Position numbers and translations under genes: made by a program. A stretch of DNA of 64,000 nt. Origin: Streptomyces sp. ERV7 (GTDB lineage: Bacteria; Actinomycetota; Actinomycetes; Streptomycetales; Streptomycetaceae). Below the pieces are notes generated by a model. It had not been told where the DNA came from. It did not search any database and worked only from the letters and a program-made list of their open reading frames with translations. The stretch covers positions 1 to 64,000 of the forward strand of contig NZ_LYOY01000040.1 in the NCBI RefSeq assembly GCF_001653515.1. Reading direction: 5' to 3'. Shown here in pieces: positions 44,577 to 53,637 of this stretch (position 1 is the first letter of the stretch; every line of letters begins with the position of its first letter).

Positions 44577-45251
44577 GTGGACGACGTTCTGCGGCGCGCC
44601 CCGCTCTTCGCGGCGCTCGATGATGAGCAGGCCGCGGAGCTCCGCGCCTCGATGAGTGAGGTGACGCTCGCCCGCGGCGACGCCCTCTTCCACGAGGGCG
44701 ACCCCGGCGACCGCCTCTACGTGGTCACCGAGGGCAAGGTCAAGCTCCACCGCACTTCCCCCGACGGCCGCGAGAACATGCTGGCGGTCCTCGGCCCCGG
44801 CGAGCTCATCGGCGAGCTGTCCCTCTTCGACCCGGGCCCGCGTACCGCCACGGCGACCGCGCTCACCGAGGTCAAGCTGCTGGGCCTGGGCCACGGCGAC
44901 CTCCAGCCGTGGCTGAACGCCCGGCCCGAGGTGGCCACGGCGCTGCTGCGCGCCGTCGCCCGCCGACTGCGCAAGACCAACGACCAGATGTCCGACCTGG
45001 TCTTCTCGGACGTCCCGGGCCGCGTCGCCCGCGCGCTCCTCGACCTGTCGCGCCGCTTCGGCGTGCAGTCGGAGGAGGGCATCCACGTCGTGCACGACCT
45101 GACGCAGGAAGAGCTGGCCCAGCTGGTCGGCGCGTCCCGCGAGACGGTGAACAAGGCCCTCGCGGACTTCGCGCAGCGCGGCTGGCTGCGGCTGGAGGCC
45201 CGTGCGGTGATCCTGCTGGATGTGGAGCGGCTGGCCAAGCGGTCGCGCTGA
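44577..45251 (+). CDS. crp: CRP/FNR-family transcriptional regulator Crp
   Basis: A 224-residue global regulator. GTG 44577 has AAGGAG nine bases upstream; an upstream ATG frame adds no family sequence. The cyclic-nucleotide domain (about 10-120) carries GELIGELSLFDPGPRTATA, the cAMP-binding loop (GELS, then Arg-Thr-Ala). The long C-helix follows, then the winged helix-turn-helix with recognition helix VGASRETVNKALADF. In Streptomyces Crp governs germination and many antibiotic clusters. A strong terminator follows. Confidence 0.94.
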   Translation: MDDVLRRAPLFAALDDEQAAELRASMSEVTLARGDALFHEGDPGDRLYVVTEGKVKLHRTSPDGRENMLAVLGPGELIGELSLFDPGPRTATATALTEVKLLGLGHGDLQPWLNARPEVATALLRAVARRLRKTNDQMSDLVFSDVPGRVARALLDLSRRFGVQSEEGIHVVHDLTQEELAQLVGASRETVNKALADFAQRGWLRLEARAVILLDVERLAKRSR

Positions 45252-45281
45252 CACGGCCGTTCACCTGCACGTTCGTATGTG

Positions 45282-45315
45282 ACGGGGCCCGCCTCCCTCG
45301 GGAGGCGGGCCCCGT
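45282..45315 (+). terminator. Terminator of crp
   Basis: Perfect 16-bp arms, ACGGGGCCCGCCTCCC with GGGAGGCGGGCCCCGT, closing on TC, followed by TGTC. It starts 31 bp after the crp stop. Confidence 0.85.
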
Positions 45316-45408
45316 TGTCAGTGGTCGGTCCTAGTCTGTGGATACGTGACAGACACGCCGCTCCTCGACAAGTGCACCGTGGCAGAAGACAAGTGACGGG
45401 CTATCCGG

Positions 45409-46239
45409 TCAGATCAGCCCGTGCTCGCTCAGATACTCCAGCTGCGCGCGTACGGAGAGTTCGGCCGCCGGCCACAGCGAGCGGTCGACGTCCGCGTAGA
45501 CACGGGCCACCACGTCCGCCGCCGTGGTGTGGCCGTTCTCCACGGCCGTCTCCACCTGGGCCAGCCGGTGGGCGCGGTGGGCGAGGTAGAACTCGATGGC
45601 GCCCTGCGCGTCGTCCAGGACCGGACCGTGCCCGGGCAGCACGGTGTGGACGCCGTCGTCGACCGCCAGCGAGCGCAGCCGTCGCAGCGAGTCGAGGTAG
45701 TCGCCGAGGCGGCCGTCGGGGTGGGCCACGACGGTGGTGCCGCGCCCGAGGACCGTGTCCCCCGTCAACACGGCCCGGTCCGCGGGGAGATGGAAGCAGA
45801 GGGAGTCGGCGGTGTGGCCGGGGGTGGGCACCACCCACATCTCCAGTCCGCCGGTGGTGATCACGTCACCGGCGCCGAGCCCCTCGTCGCCGAGGCGCAA
45901 CGCCGGATCCAGGGCGCGTACGTGCGTACGCGTCAGCTCCGCGAAGCGCGCCGCGCCCTCGGCGTGGTCGGGATGGCCGTGGGTGAGCAGGGTGAGGGCG
46001 ACCCGCTTGCCCATCCGCTCGGCGGTGGCGACCACGTTCCGCAGATGGGCGTCGTCGAGCGGGCCGGGGTCGATGACGACGGCGAGGTCGGAGTCGGGCT
46101 CGGCGACGATCCAGGTGTTGGTGCCGTCGAGGGTCATCGCGGAGGGGTTGGGCGCGAGGACGTTGACGGTACGGGTCGTGGCGGGGCCGGAGAGCACCTC
46201 GCCACGGGGCTGGCCGGGGAGGGCTGCGGCTTCGGTCAC
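45409..46239 (-). CDS. Metallo-beta-lactamase-fold hydrolase
   Basis: A 276-residue MBL-fold enzyme. Metal ligands are clear: THGHPDHAEG (HxHxDH), PTPGHTADS, GDTVLGRGTT and LPGHGPVLDD. The C-terminal ~60 residues form the helical domain of the RNase-Z/LACTB2-like group, with REQ-like His/Arg residues near HRAHRLAQVE. LACTB2 relatives act on RNA or thioesters; the substrate here is unknown. GTG 46239 has GGAAGGTG upstream. It is 46 bp downstream of a NUDIX gene on the same strand and may be co-transcribed with it. Confidence 0.86.
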   Translation of the reverse strand: MTEAAALPGQPRGEVLSGPATTRTVNVLAPNPSAMTLDGTNTWIVAEPDSDLAVVIDPGPLDDAHLRNVVATAERMGKRVALTLLTHGHPDHAEGAARFAELTRTHVRALDPALRLGDEGLGAGDVITTGGLEMWVVPTPGHTADSLCFHLPADRAVLTGDTVLGRGTTVVAHPDGRLGDYLDSLRRLRSLAVDDGVHTVLPGHGPVLDDAQGAIEFYLAHRAHRLAQVETAVENGHTTAADVVARVYADVDRSLWPAAELSVRAQLEYLSEHGLI

Positions 46240-46285
46240 GCGGGGGCACCTTCCATGGGAAGCGGGGGCGTGCTGGCGGGAGCGG

Positions 46286-47164
46286 TCACGGAGTGCCTCC
46301 GGCGGTACGTACGCGCTTGGTGAACTCGTCGTGCCCGGGCCAGCTCAGCACGATCTCACCGTCGTCGCCGAGACTCGCCCGGGCCAGCACGGGCGTGAGG
46401 TCGCGGGCCGCCGCGGCGGTGAGCACGTCGGCGGGGGTGGCGTACGGGAGCAGGGCGCGCAGGGTCGAGACGGTCGGGGGCATCATCAGCAGCTCGCCCG
46501 AGTCGTACCCGGCGGTGGCCTCGGCGGGCCGGATCCACACGGTCCGGTCGGCCTCGGTGGAGGCGTTGCGGGTGCGCTGGCCCTCGGGGAGCGCGGCGAC
46601 GAAGAACCAGGTGTCGTACCGCTTCGGCTCGAACTCGGGAGTGATCCAGCGGGCCCACGCGCCGAGCAGGTCCGAGCGCAGGACCAGACCGCGGCGGTCG
46701 AGGAACTCGGCGAAGGAGAGGTCGCGGGTGACGAGGGCGTGGCGGTCGGCCTCCCAGTCGTCACCGGTGGTGTCGCCCACGACGCTGTCGGCGTCGGGGC
46801 CGGCGAGGAGGACTCCGGCCTCCTCGTACGTCTCGCGGACGGCGGCGCAGACGATGGCCTGGGCGTCGTCCGCGTCCACGCCGAGGCGGGCCGCCCAGGT
46901 CTCGCGGGTTGGCCCGGCCCAGCCGATGCGGCGGGCGTCGTCCCTCGGGTCGACGCCGCCGCCCGGGTAGGCGTAGGCGCCGCCGGCGAAGGCCATGGAG
47001 GTGCGGCGGCGCAGCATGTGCACATCCAGCCCGCCGGGCTCGTCCCCGGCGCGGAGCAGCATGACGGTCGCGGCTCGCCGGGGCGCCACCGGGGTGAGGG
47101 TGCCGTGGGCTAGGGCGCGGATGCGGTCGGGCCATTCCGGCGGGTACCACTGACCATTGGGCAT
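46286..47164 (-). CDS. NUDIX hydrolase, RNase-adjacent NUDT19-like type
   Basis: A 292-residue NUDIX protein. The box is split by an insert, as in NUDT7/NUDT19-like enzymes: AYAYPGGGVDPRD is followed about 40 residues later by CAAVRETYEEAGVLL. An RxxxxxFAGG signature (RRRTSMAFAGG) precedes it. It may hydrolyse CoA derivatives. ATG 47164 begins MPNGQWYPPEWPDRIRAL, a family-like start. Its first 55 bp overlap the 3' end of the LCP gene on the same strand, and the MBL gene follows after 46 bp, so the three are probably one transcript. Confidence 0.83.
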   Translation of the reverse strand: MPNGQWYPPEWPDRIRALAHGTLTPVAPRRAATVMLLRAGDEPGGLDVHMLRRRTSMAFAGGAYAYPGGGVDPRDDARRIGWAGPTRETWAARLGVDADDAQAIVCAAVRETYEEAGVLLAGPDADSVVGDTTGDDWEADRHALVTRDLSFAEFLDRRGLVLRSDLLGAWARWITPEFEPKRYDTWFFVAALPEGQRTRNASTEADRTVWIRPAEATAGYDSGELLMMPPTVSTLRALLPYATPADVLTAAAARDLTPVLARASLGDDGEIVLSWPGHDEFTKRVRTAGGTP

Positions 47165-48351
47165 GGGCGGAGGCTATCCCGTGACGCGCGCATGTTCGAG
47201 GCCGCACGCCTCCGTGCCCCACCCCTCTCTGTGGCTGAGGGGGAGGGGGCCTTCTGTTCGCCGCCCGCGTCCTTGCCGTCGACCGTGCGGTCCGCGCGCA
47301 GGGCCGCGAAGAGCGCGTCGGCCTGCGGCCGCACTATCGCCACGCGCGCGCCCTCGTACCGCCAGGGCAGGGTGACGAACTTGGTGTTGTGCAGGTCGAT
47401 GTTCTTCATCGACATGGCGAAGGAGATCAGCTTGTCGGCCGAGCCGAGGCCCGGGTCGACGGTCAGGGAGCGGGTCGCCGCCTTGGCGAGCGGGAGCAGG
47501 GTGGTGGGATCGAGGCCCTGCTGCTTGACCTTCTTCATCAGGCCGGCGATGAACGCCTGCTGGCGCTGGATGCGGCCGATGTCCGAGCCGTCGCCTATGC
47601 CGTGCCGGATGCGGACGTAGTCGAGCGCCTTCTGGCCGGAGACCTCCTGGACGCCCTTGGTGAACAGCCGCTCCCCGTGCGCGTGGCGGTTGGGGTTGAG
47701 GTCGCCCTCGTAGATGTCCTTGGGCACACACACCTGGACGCCGCCGACGGCCTCGGTCATCTTGGCGAAGCCCGCGAAGTCCACGACGACGGTGTGGTCG
47801 ACGCGCAGCCCGGTCAGCTTCTCGACGGTGTTCTGGGTGCAGGCCGGGTTGCCCCGGGCGGTGTCGCCCACGGAGAACGCCGAGTTGAACATGACGTTGT
47901 GCCGCGTCGTGGTCCAGGTGCCGTTCGGCAGCTTGCAGGGCGGCACGTCGACCAGGGTGTCGCGGGGTAGGGAGATCGCCGTGGCGTGCTTGTGGTCGGC
48001 GTGGACGTGCATCAGGAACGCGGTGTCTGAGCGGCCGATGTCACCGCTGCCGTGGCCGTACTGGACGTTGTCGCCCGCGCGTGAGTCCGAGCCGATGACC
48101 AGGACGTTCTGGCCCTTGGCCGAGGCGGCCGGGCGGTCGCCGGAGACCCCGCCGTCGTCGAAGGTGCGGATGTCGCCGTTGAGCTCGAAGTAGATCCAGC
48201 CGAGCCCGGCGACCGCGAGGACGAGCAGGGAGACCAGCAGGGCCAGCACCAGACGCAGCCGACCGCGTCTGCGCCGCCCGGCCGGGGGCGCGCCGACGGC
48301 GCCCTTCCGGCTCCCGCCGCGCGCGTTTCCCGCCTTGTGGCTGCCTGCCAT
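47110..48351 (-). CDS. LytR-CpsA-Psr (LCP) family wall-polymer ligase
   Basis: A 413-residue membrane-anchored enzyme. Residues about 32-55 are the single transmembrane helix after a basic Gly/Arg-rich N-terminus. The LCP domain (about 90-310) shows VIGSDSRAG, SLPRDTLVDVP, KALDYVRIRHGIGDGSDIGRIQRQQ, with the conserved Asp/Arg residues for Mg2+ and polyprenyl phosphate. It would attach teichoic or other glycopolymers to peptidoglycan. ATG 48351 has AGGGTG upstream. The Ser/Pro/Arg-rich tail runs 55 bp into the NUDIX gene. It is divergent from tatA across 90 bp. Confidence 0.9.
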   Translation of the reverse strand: MAGSHKAGNARGGSRKGAVGAPPAGRRRRGRLRLVLALLVSLLVLAVAGLGWIYFELNGDIRTFDDGGVSGDRPAASAKGQNVLVIGSDSRAGDNVQYGHGSGDIGRSDTAFLMHVHADHKHATAISLPRDTLVDVPPCKLPNGTWTTTRHNVMFNSAFSVGDTARGNPACTQNTVEKLTGLRVDHTVVVDFAGFAKMTEAVGGVQVCVPKDIYEGDLNPNRHAHGERLFTKGVQEVSGQKALDYVRIRHGIGDGSDIGRIQRQQAFIAGLMKKVKQQGLDPTTLLPLAKAATRSLTVDPGLGSADKLISFAMSMKNIDLHNTKFVTLPWRYEGARVAIVRPQADALFAALRADRTVDGKDAGGEQKAPSPSATERGGARRRAASNMRASRDSLRPCPMVSGTRRNGPTASAP

Positions 48352-48381
48352 CCGTACACCCTGTCCATGGCCGATTAGTTG

Positions 48382-48398
48382 TACAGTTGCGCAATGTA
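48382..48398. promoter_or_regulatory. Operator-like palindrome between LCP and tatA genes
   Basis: TACAG-TTGCGCAA-TGTA: an 8-bp perfect palindrome flanked by TACA and TGTA with one extra base. It lies in the 90-bp divergent promoter region, a usual place for a repressor site. The regulator is unknown. Confidence 0.35.
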
Positions 48399-48441
48399 GC
48401 AAGTCTTACTGGGAGAGCCGCCGGGAGTGGAAGGACGACGG

Positions 48442-48618
48442 ATGTTTCTGCGCAATGGGCTGGAGCCCTGGCATCTGCTGATCGTTGCCGTGGTACTGAT
48501 CCTGCTCTTCGGCTCCAAGAAGCTGCCCGACACCGCCCGGGCGCTCGGCAAGTCGCTGCGGATCCTCAAGAGCGAGACGCGGGCGATGAAGGACGAGTCG
48601 GACGCCCCCCGCCCCTAG
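48442..48618 (+). CDS. tatA: Sec-independent translocase subunit TatA
   Basis: A 58-residue TatA/E-type protein. ATG 48442 is preceded by AAGGA at seven bases; GTG 48427 in frame would add MEGRR. The short N-terminus is followed by the transmembrane helix (LLIVAVVLILLFGSKKLPD), with the conserved FGxKKLP hinge, and an amphipathic helix ending in a charged tail. It oligomerises to form the twin-arginine pore. Streptomyces usually has another TatA elsewhere with TatC, which is not in this window, so this is probably a second copy. Confidence 0.9.
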   Translation: MFLRNGLEPWHLLIVAVVLILLFGSKKLPDTARALGKSLRILKSETRAMKDESDAPRP

Positions 48619-48655
48619 CCGCCGCGCGATCCGCTTGGCATGCGCATGCGCCGAG

Positions 48656-48664
48656 TTGTCCACA
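48656..48664 (+). promoter_or_regulatory. Isolated DnaA-box match
   Basis: TTGTCCACA, the exact Streptomyces DnaA-box consensus as I recall, in the 98-bp gap before the S9 peptidase gene. A single site; may be chance. Confidence 0.25.
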
Positions 48665-48716
48665 GGCTGCGGACGGTGGGGGCGGGTTGTCGGCGCGGCG
48701 GCGCATGATGGGGTCC

Positions 48717-50586
48717 ATGAACGAGATGCCGGAGTGGGAGAAGCGGTTCAGGGCACCCAGGGTCGGGCTCCCCGACTGGGCGGAGGACGCCCCGGACCGC
48801 TCGCTGTTCGTGTCGAACGCAACGGGGACGTACGAGCTGTACGCATGGGACCGGGCGACCGGCGCCCAGCGCCAGGCGACGGACCGGCCGAACGGGACGA
48901 CGGACGGGGTGCTGACGCCGGACGGCGAGGCGATCTGGTGGTTCAGCGACACGGACGGGGACGAGTTCGGCGTGTGGATGCGCCAGCCGTTCGGCGGGGG
49001 CGACGACGAGGCGGCCGTGCCCGGCCTGGAGCCGTCCTACCCGGCGGGCCTCGCGCTCGGCCGGGACGGCACGGCGGTGGTCGGCCGCTCCACCGACGAG
49101 GACGGCACCACGGTCCACGTCGTACGGCCCGGGGCCGCGCCCGTCGAGATCTACCGGCACCGCGAGTCGGCGGGCGTCGGCGACCTCTCGCACGACGGCA
49201 CGCTGATCGCCCTGGAGCACACCGAGCACGGCGACGCCATGCACTCGGCGCTGCGCGTGGTCCGGCTCGACGGCTCCACCGCCGCCGAGCTCGACGACAC
49301 CAAGGGCGGCGCCGAGGAGCTGGGCCTGGAGGTGCTCGGCTTCGCACCGCTGCCCGGCGACACCCGGCTGCTCATCGCCCACCAGCGCCGGGACCGCTGG
49401 GAGCCCATGGTGTGGGGGCCTGGAGGTGCTCGGCTTCGCACCGCTGCCCGGCGACACCCGGCTGCTCATCGCCCACCAGCGCCGGGACCGCTGGGAGCCC
49501 ATGGTGTGGGACGTGGCGTCCGGCGAGGAGACCGACCTCGCGCTCGAACTTCCGGGCGACGTCGTGGCGGAGTGGTACCCGGACGGCTCGGCGCTGCTCG
49601 TCGTCCACAGCTTCGAGGCCCGCAGCGAGCTGTTCCGGTACGACCTGGCGGCGGCCGAGCTGGTCGAGGTGGAGACCCCGGCCGGTTCCGTCTCGGGCGC
49701 CACGGCCCGGCCCGACGGGACCGTGGAGTACCTGTGGTCGTCGGCGGCGCGCCCCTCCGAGGTGCGCTCCACCACCGGCACGGTCGTCCTGGACCCGCCG
49801 GGGATGAAGGCACCGGGCTCGGTGCCGGTGGAGGACGCGTGGGTGGAGGGGCCCGGCGGCCGTATCCACGCACTGGTGCAGAAGCCGGCCGGATCCGGCC
49901 CGTTCCCGACGGTCTTCGAGCTCCACGGCGGCCCGACCTGGCACGACAGCGACGCGTTCGCGGCGGGCCCGGCGGCCTGGGTCGACCACGGGTTCGCGGT
50001 GGTGCGCGTCAACTACCGGGGCTCCACGGGGTACGGCAGGGAGTGGACGGACGCGCTCAAGCACCGGGTCGGGCTCATCGAGCTGGAGGACGTGGCGGCG
50101 GTCCGGGAGTGGGCGGTGTCGTCCGGCCTCGCCGACCCGTCCCGGCTGGTCCTGGCGGGCGCGTCCTGGGGCGGCTATCTGACCCTGCTCGGCCTCGGCA
50201 CCCAGCCGGAGGCGTGGGCGCTGGGCCTCGCGGTGGTGCCGGTCGCGGACTACGTCACGGCGTACCACGACGAGATGGAGGCCCTGAAGGCGATGGACCG
50301 CACCCTGCTCGGCGGCACCCCGGAGGAGGTCCCGGAGCGTTTCGAGGCGTCCTCGCCGCTGACGTATGTGGACGCGGTGAAGGCCCCCGTCTACATCTCG
50401 GCGGGCGTCAACGACCCGCGCTGCCCGATCCGGCAGGTCGAGAACTATGTGGACCGCCTGGCCGCGCGCGGCGCGGTGCACGAGGTGTACCGCTACGACG
50501 CGGGGCACGGCTCGCTGGTCGTGGAGGAGCGGATCAAGCAGGTGCGGCTTGAGCTGGAGTTCGCGGGGAGGCATCTGGCGACCTGA
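48717..50586 (+). pseudogene. S9-family prolyl oligopeptidase-like gene broken by a 94-bp tandem duplication
   Basis: The N-terminal beta-propeller part begins at ATG 48717 (MNEMPEWEKRFRAPRVG) and stays in frame to about 49415. The segment 49322-49415 is then repeated exactly at 49416-49509. Because 94 is not a multiple of three, the frame shifts. The C-terminal part in the other frame (49426-50586) holds the peptidase: Ser in GASWGGYL, Asp in GVNDPRCP and His in DAGHGSL. Deleting one copy restores an uninterrupted 591-residue protein of ordinary length. As written, translation from the true start gives a propeller plus nonsense to about 50552. A downstream restart at GTG 49426 would give a catalytic-domain fragment lacking most of the propeller. 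Confidence 0.88.
49322..49509. repeat. Perfect 2 x 94-bp tandem duplication inside the S9 peptidase gene
   Basis: Positions 49322-49415 and 49416-49509 are identical, with one further matching base. Being perfect, the event is either very recent or an assembly artefact. Confidence 0.95.
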
Positions 50587-50718
50587 GAACCCCCGGGCTC
50601 CCCGTCGCCCGGGGCCGGCCCGGGCCGGTGCCACCCGGCGCCCACCACCCGGGCCCCGCTGGGCAGCCCTGGGCACCCCGCAGCCCGGTACCCCGGAGGG
50701 ATTCCGTACCGTGGTGGT

Positions 50719-51486
50719 GTGTACCGGTTCCTGCTGACGCCCCGCTGGTGGGGGATCAACGTCTTCGTCGTGCTGGCCATCCCCTTCTGCGTGTTCATGG
50801 GGTCCTGGCAGCTCGGCCGCTTCGAGGACCGCGTGCAGTCGCACAACGCGGCCGACGAGCGGCCCGACCCCGCCGAGCAGAAGGCCGCGCCGCTGCGCGA
50901 GCTGCTGCCCGTCGACCAGAAGACCTCGGGCCGCACGGCGAGCGCGACCGGGCGGTACGGCGAGCAGTTCCTGGTGCCGGACCGGCGGGTGGACGGCCGC
51001 AGCGGCTCGTATGTGCTGACCCTGCTGCGCACCGAGGGCGGCAAGGCGCTGCCGGTGGTGCGCGGCTGGCTGCCCGAGGGCCGTCCGGCGCCCGCCCCGC
51101 CCACCGGCGAGGTCACCGTCGACGGTGCGCTCCAGGCGTCCGAGACGCCCGGGACGGACGGGGTGAACGCCTCGGGCGGGCTCCCTCAGGGGCAGCTCGG
51201 GATGATCAGCGCGGCGTCGCTGGTCAACCTCGTGCCGTACGAGGTGTACGACGCGTGGGTCACGCTTGCCCGGGCCGACTCGGGGATGGTGGCCGTGCCG
51301 GCCGCCAAGCCGCAGAACACGGGGCTGGATCTGAAGGCGTTCCAGAACCTCGGTTACACCGGGGAGTGGTTCGTCTTCGCCGGGTTCGTGGTGTTCATGT
51401 GGTTCCGGCTGCTGCGGCGGGAGGCCGAGGCGGCGGAGGACGCGGCGTTGGGGCTCAGCCCCGAGGTGCCCCAGGCTGCGCGCTGA
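50719..51486 (+). CDS. SURF1-family cytochrome oxidase assembly protein
   Basis: A 255-residue protein with the SURF1 layout: N-terminal transmembrane helix (about 8-30, GINVFVVLAIPFCVFMGSWQ, then LGRFE), an extracytoplasmic domain with VRGWLPEG, and a C-terminal helix (GEWFVFAGFVVFMWFRLLRR). SURF1 assists heme a insertion into cytochrome c oxidase. The start is GTG 50719, with GGAGGGA further upstream at about 50695; GTG repeats just before it make the exact start uncertain. It is 132 bp downstream of the peptidase pseudogene. Confidence 0.9.
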   Translation: MYRFLLTPRWWGINVFVVLAIPFCVFMGSWQLGRFEDRVQSHNAADERPDPAEQKAAPLRELLPVDQKTSGRTASATGRYGEQFLVPDRRVDGRSGSYVLTLLRTEGGKALPVVRGWLPEGRPAPAPPTGEVTVDGALQASETPGTDGVNASGGLPQGQLGMISAASLVNLVPYEVYDAWVTLARADSGMVAVPAAKPQNTGLDLKAFQNLGYTGEWFVFAGFVVFMWFRLLRREAEAAEDAALGLSPEVPQAAR

Positions 51487-51772
51487 GGCTCCGCCGGGAG
51501 GCGGTTCTCGGCTGCGGGCCGTCTGTGGCTGGTCGCGCGGTTCCCCACACCCCTGAAGAGGTGCGTGGTCGGCTGCGGGCCGGTGGGGGCTTGTCGCGCG
51601 GTTCCCCGCACCCCTCATAGGTCGTCGTTCGTCTGCGGACCGTGCTCGCTTGCTCGCGCGGTTCCCCGCACCCCTGAAACAGGCACCCGCGGGCTCGGCA
51701 ACGGCGACAGGAGCAGGACCGCATGGGGGCGGCGCCGGCACCCGCGCTCCTCCCCCTCCGGACGAGGAGCCG
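51487..51772. repeat. Three tandem interspersed-repeat units after the SURF1 gene
   Basis: Copies at about 51511-51556, 51572-51618 and 51631-51678 each read GCTGCGGGCCG... followed by a TCGCGCGGTTCCCC(G/A)CACCCCT core. They are variants of the 22-bp core repeat found near 23.5, 36.1 and 62.9 kb. The rest of the gap shows nothing. Confidence 0.8.
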
Positions 51773-53089
51773 TCAGGGGGTTGTCGGGGCCGGGGCCGCC
51801 AGGACTCCTGTGCGGTAGATCGTTCCGGCGCAGGCGTTGGGGATGGTCGCCTCGGCCGTCGGGGCGCCGGGTTCGGCGACATGGGTCACCGCCACCTTGC
51901 CGTCCGTCGGGGTGACCGGGTTCGCCGGGTCGACGGCGCCGAGCTGGGGCTCGGTGCCCGTCGGGGCCGTACCGGTCCCGGTGCCGCCGGTCGTCCCGCC
52001 GCTGCCTCCGCTGACCGTCGACGGCGAGGGGTCGGGCGAGGGCTGCGGCTTGGGACAGGTCTCGGACGGCACCCAGGCGAACTTGACCTCGTACGCCGCC
52101 GCCGGCTTGAGCACCAGACCGGTGGCTTCGAGGGCGGGGTCGGGCAGCCCGGCCGCCGGGTCGCCGGTGGCGTGGTCGACGACGGTGATCCGGGAGGCGT
52201 CGGCCGCGCCGAGCGCCTGGAAGTCGACCTTGCCGCCCCCGCTGACCTGGCAGAGCTTCTTCGAGACATTGGCGACGCGGAACGTGCCGTAGACCTTGCC
52301 GTCGGCGTCGGGCTTGCTGATCCGCGCGGACTTCACTCCGAGTTCGGTCGCGTCGCAGACCGGTGAGCCGACCACCACGGGTCCGCCGACGGGCCCGGTC
52401 TCACCGCCCACGGTGCCGCCGACGACGGTCCGGCCGGGCTCCTCGGGCTTGACGGTCCCGCTCGGCGCCGAGGTGCGGGTGGCCCGGCCGGAGGGCCTGT
52501 CGGCCCCCCGCTCACCGCCCTCCACACCCGGCGCGGTGCCGGTGCCGCCCTGCGCCTGCTGGCCGTGCCCGGCGATGGTGGGCCGGTCCTCGGAGGCCGC
52601 TCCGCTGTTGGCGACGTGCAGGAACGCGGGGATCGCGGTGCCGATCAGCAGCGCGGCGGCGGCCGCGCCGACCACCGCCTGCCGCTTGCGGGCCTGGCGG
52701 GCGGGGACGGCCCGGCGCAGCTGGTCCAGGGCTCCCTCGGACGGCTCCATGCCGTCCACCGCGCCGTGCAGCATCCTGCGCAGCGCGTCTTCGTCCGGGG
52801 TGAGGCCAGGTGGGAAGGGGTCGTTCACAATTCCGTTTCCAGTCCGGTCGTCCAGAGGGCGGTCGGGCCCGTAGATGCTCTCCCCGTGGCGGCGCTCCTG
52901 ATGGCGCTCCGGACGGCGGTCGCCGTCTTCGCCGTGGTGCCCGTGTTCCCCTCGGGCCCCGGCCGCGCCGTACGCGCCGCGCGTGTCCTGTGTGCCGTCG
53001 TCGCGGCGGCCGCGGTGGTCACCGCGCTCCCCGCCGTCGTCCCGCCGGTCCTCCCCGTTCCCGAATCCCGCATTCCACTTGGCGCTCAT
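51773..53089 (-). CDS. Membrane protein paired with the SigE-family sigma factor
   Basis: A 438-residue single-pass protein, probably the regulator of the preceding sigma factor. The N-terminal ~85 residues are Gly/Arg/Asp/His-rich and disordered; the cytoplasmic segment FPPGLTPDEDALRRMLHGAV (about 92-115) is the likely sigma contact, the transmembrane helix lies at about 138-160, and the outer part is Gly/Thr/Pro-rich with a cysteine-containing beta domain (about 245-350). Its start overlaps the sigma stop by 4 bp (ATGA), so the two are translationally coupled. An internal GTG near 52826 (VNDPFPPGLTP) is a plausible true start. It is not a classical zinc anti-sigma factor. Confidence 0.72.
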   Translation of the reverse strand: MSAKWNAGFGNGEDRRDDGGERGDHRGRRDDGTQDTRGAYGAAGARGEHGHHGEDGDRRPERHQERRHGESIYGPDRPLDDRTGNGIVNDPFPPGLTPDEDALRRMLHGAVDGMEPSEGALDQLRRAVPARQARKRQAVVGAAAAALLIGTAIPAFLHVANSGAASEDRPTIAGHGQQAQGGTGTAPGVEGGERGADRPSGRATRTSAPSGTVKPEEPGRTVVGGTVGGETGPVGGPVVVGSPVCDATELGVKSARISKPDADGKVYGTFRVANVSKKLCQVSGGGKVDFQALGAADASRITVVDHATGDPAAGLPDPALEATGLVLKPAAAYEVKFAWVPSETCPKPQPSPDPSPSTVSGGSGGTTGGTGTGTAPTGTEPQLGAVDPANPVTPTDGKVAVTHVAEPGAPTAEATIPNACAGTIYRTGVLAAPAPTTP

Positions 53090-53586
53090 ACCGGTGCCTC
53101 CATGGCTATCCGGAGTGCCGCGATGCCGCGCGAGCCGTACGCCTTCACCGAGCCCAGGGATATCCCCAGGGTCTCGGCGACCTGGGACTCGGTCATGTCC
53201 GCGAAGTACCGCAGCACGAGGACCTCGCGCTGGCGGCGCTGGAGGCCGCGCATGGCCTTGATCAGCGCGTCCCGCTCCAGCTGGTCGTACGCCCCCTCCT
53301 CGGCGCTCGCCATGTCGGGCATCGGCTTGGAGAGCAGCTTGAGCCCGAGGATGCGGCGGCGCAGCGCGGAGCGGGAGAGGTTGACGACGGTCTGGCGCAG
53401 ATAGGCGAGCGTCTTCTCGGGCTCGCGCACGCGCGAGCGGGCCGAGTGGACGCGGATGAAGGCCTCCTGGACGACGTCCTCGCAGGAGGCCGTGTCGTCG
53501 AGCAGCAGCGCGGCGAGCCCGAGCAGCGAGCGGTAGTGCGCGCGGTAGGTCTCGGTCAGGTGGTCGACGGTGGTACCAGCGGCCAT
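53086..53586 (-). CDS. SigE-family ECF RNA polymerase sigma factor (N-terminal frame disrupted)
   Basis: From ATG 53586 the frame gives 166 residues with a full sigma-2 region (YRSLLGLAALLLDDTASCEDVVQ, EAFIRVH) and sigma-4 helix-turn-helix (MTESQVAETLGISLGSVKAY). Upstream, an ORF from GTG 53759 encodes MAEVLDISVVPVRGAVV and MPVIAPMPTARP, which I recall as the conserved N-terminus of Streptomyces homologues, but in another frame. The two frames meet at a run of six G (53638-53643); one more G would join them into about 225 residues. The core sigma domains are unaffected, so function may survive through the internal start. It is coupled to the membrane partner gene. Confidence 0.82.
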   Translation of the reverse strand: MAAGTTVDHLTETYRAHYRSLLGLAALLLDDTASCEDVVQEAFIRVHSARSRVREPEKTLAYLRQTVVNLSRSALRRRILGLKLLSKPMPDMASAEEGAYDQLERDALIKAMRGLQRRQREVLVLRYFADMTESQVAETLGISLGSVKAYGSRGIAALRIAMEAPV

Positions 53587-53637
53587 GGCGTCGTCAGCGC
53601 CCTCGCGGGCCGACGTCGGCTGGGCGGGGACGCGGGT

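Noticed and set aside
51487-51680. Three regular repeats considered as a CRISPR array
   Set aside because: Units are degenerate, unequal in spacing and belong to a dispersed intergenic family; no cas genes.
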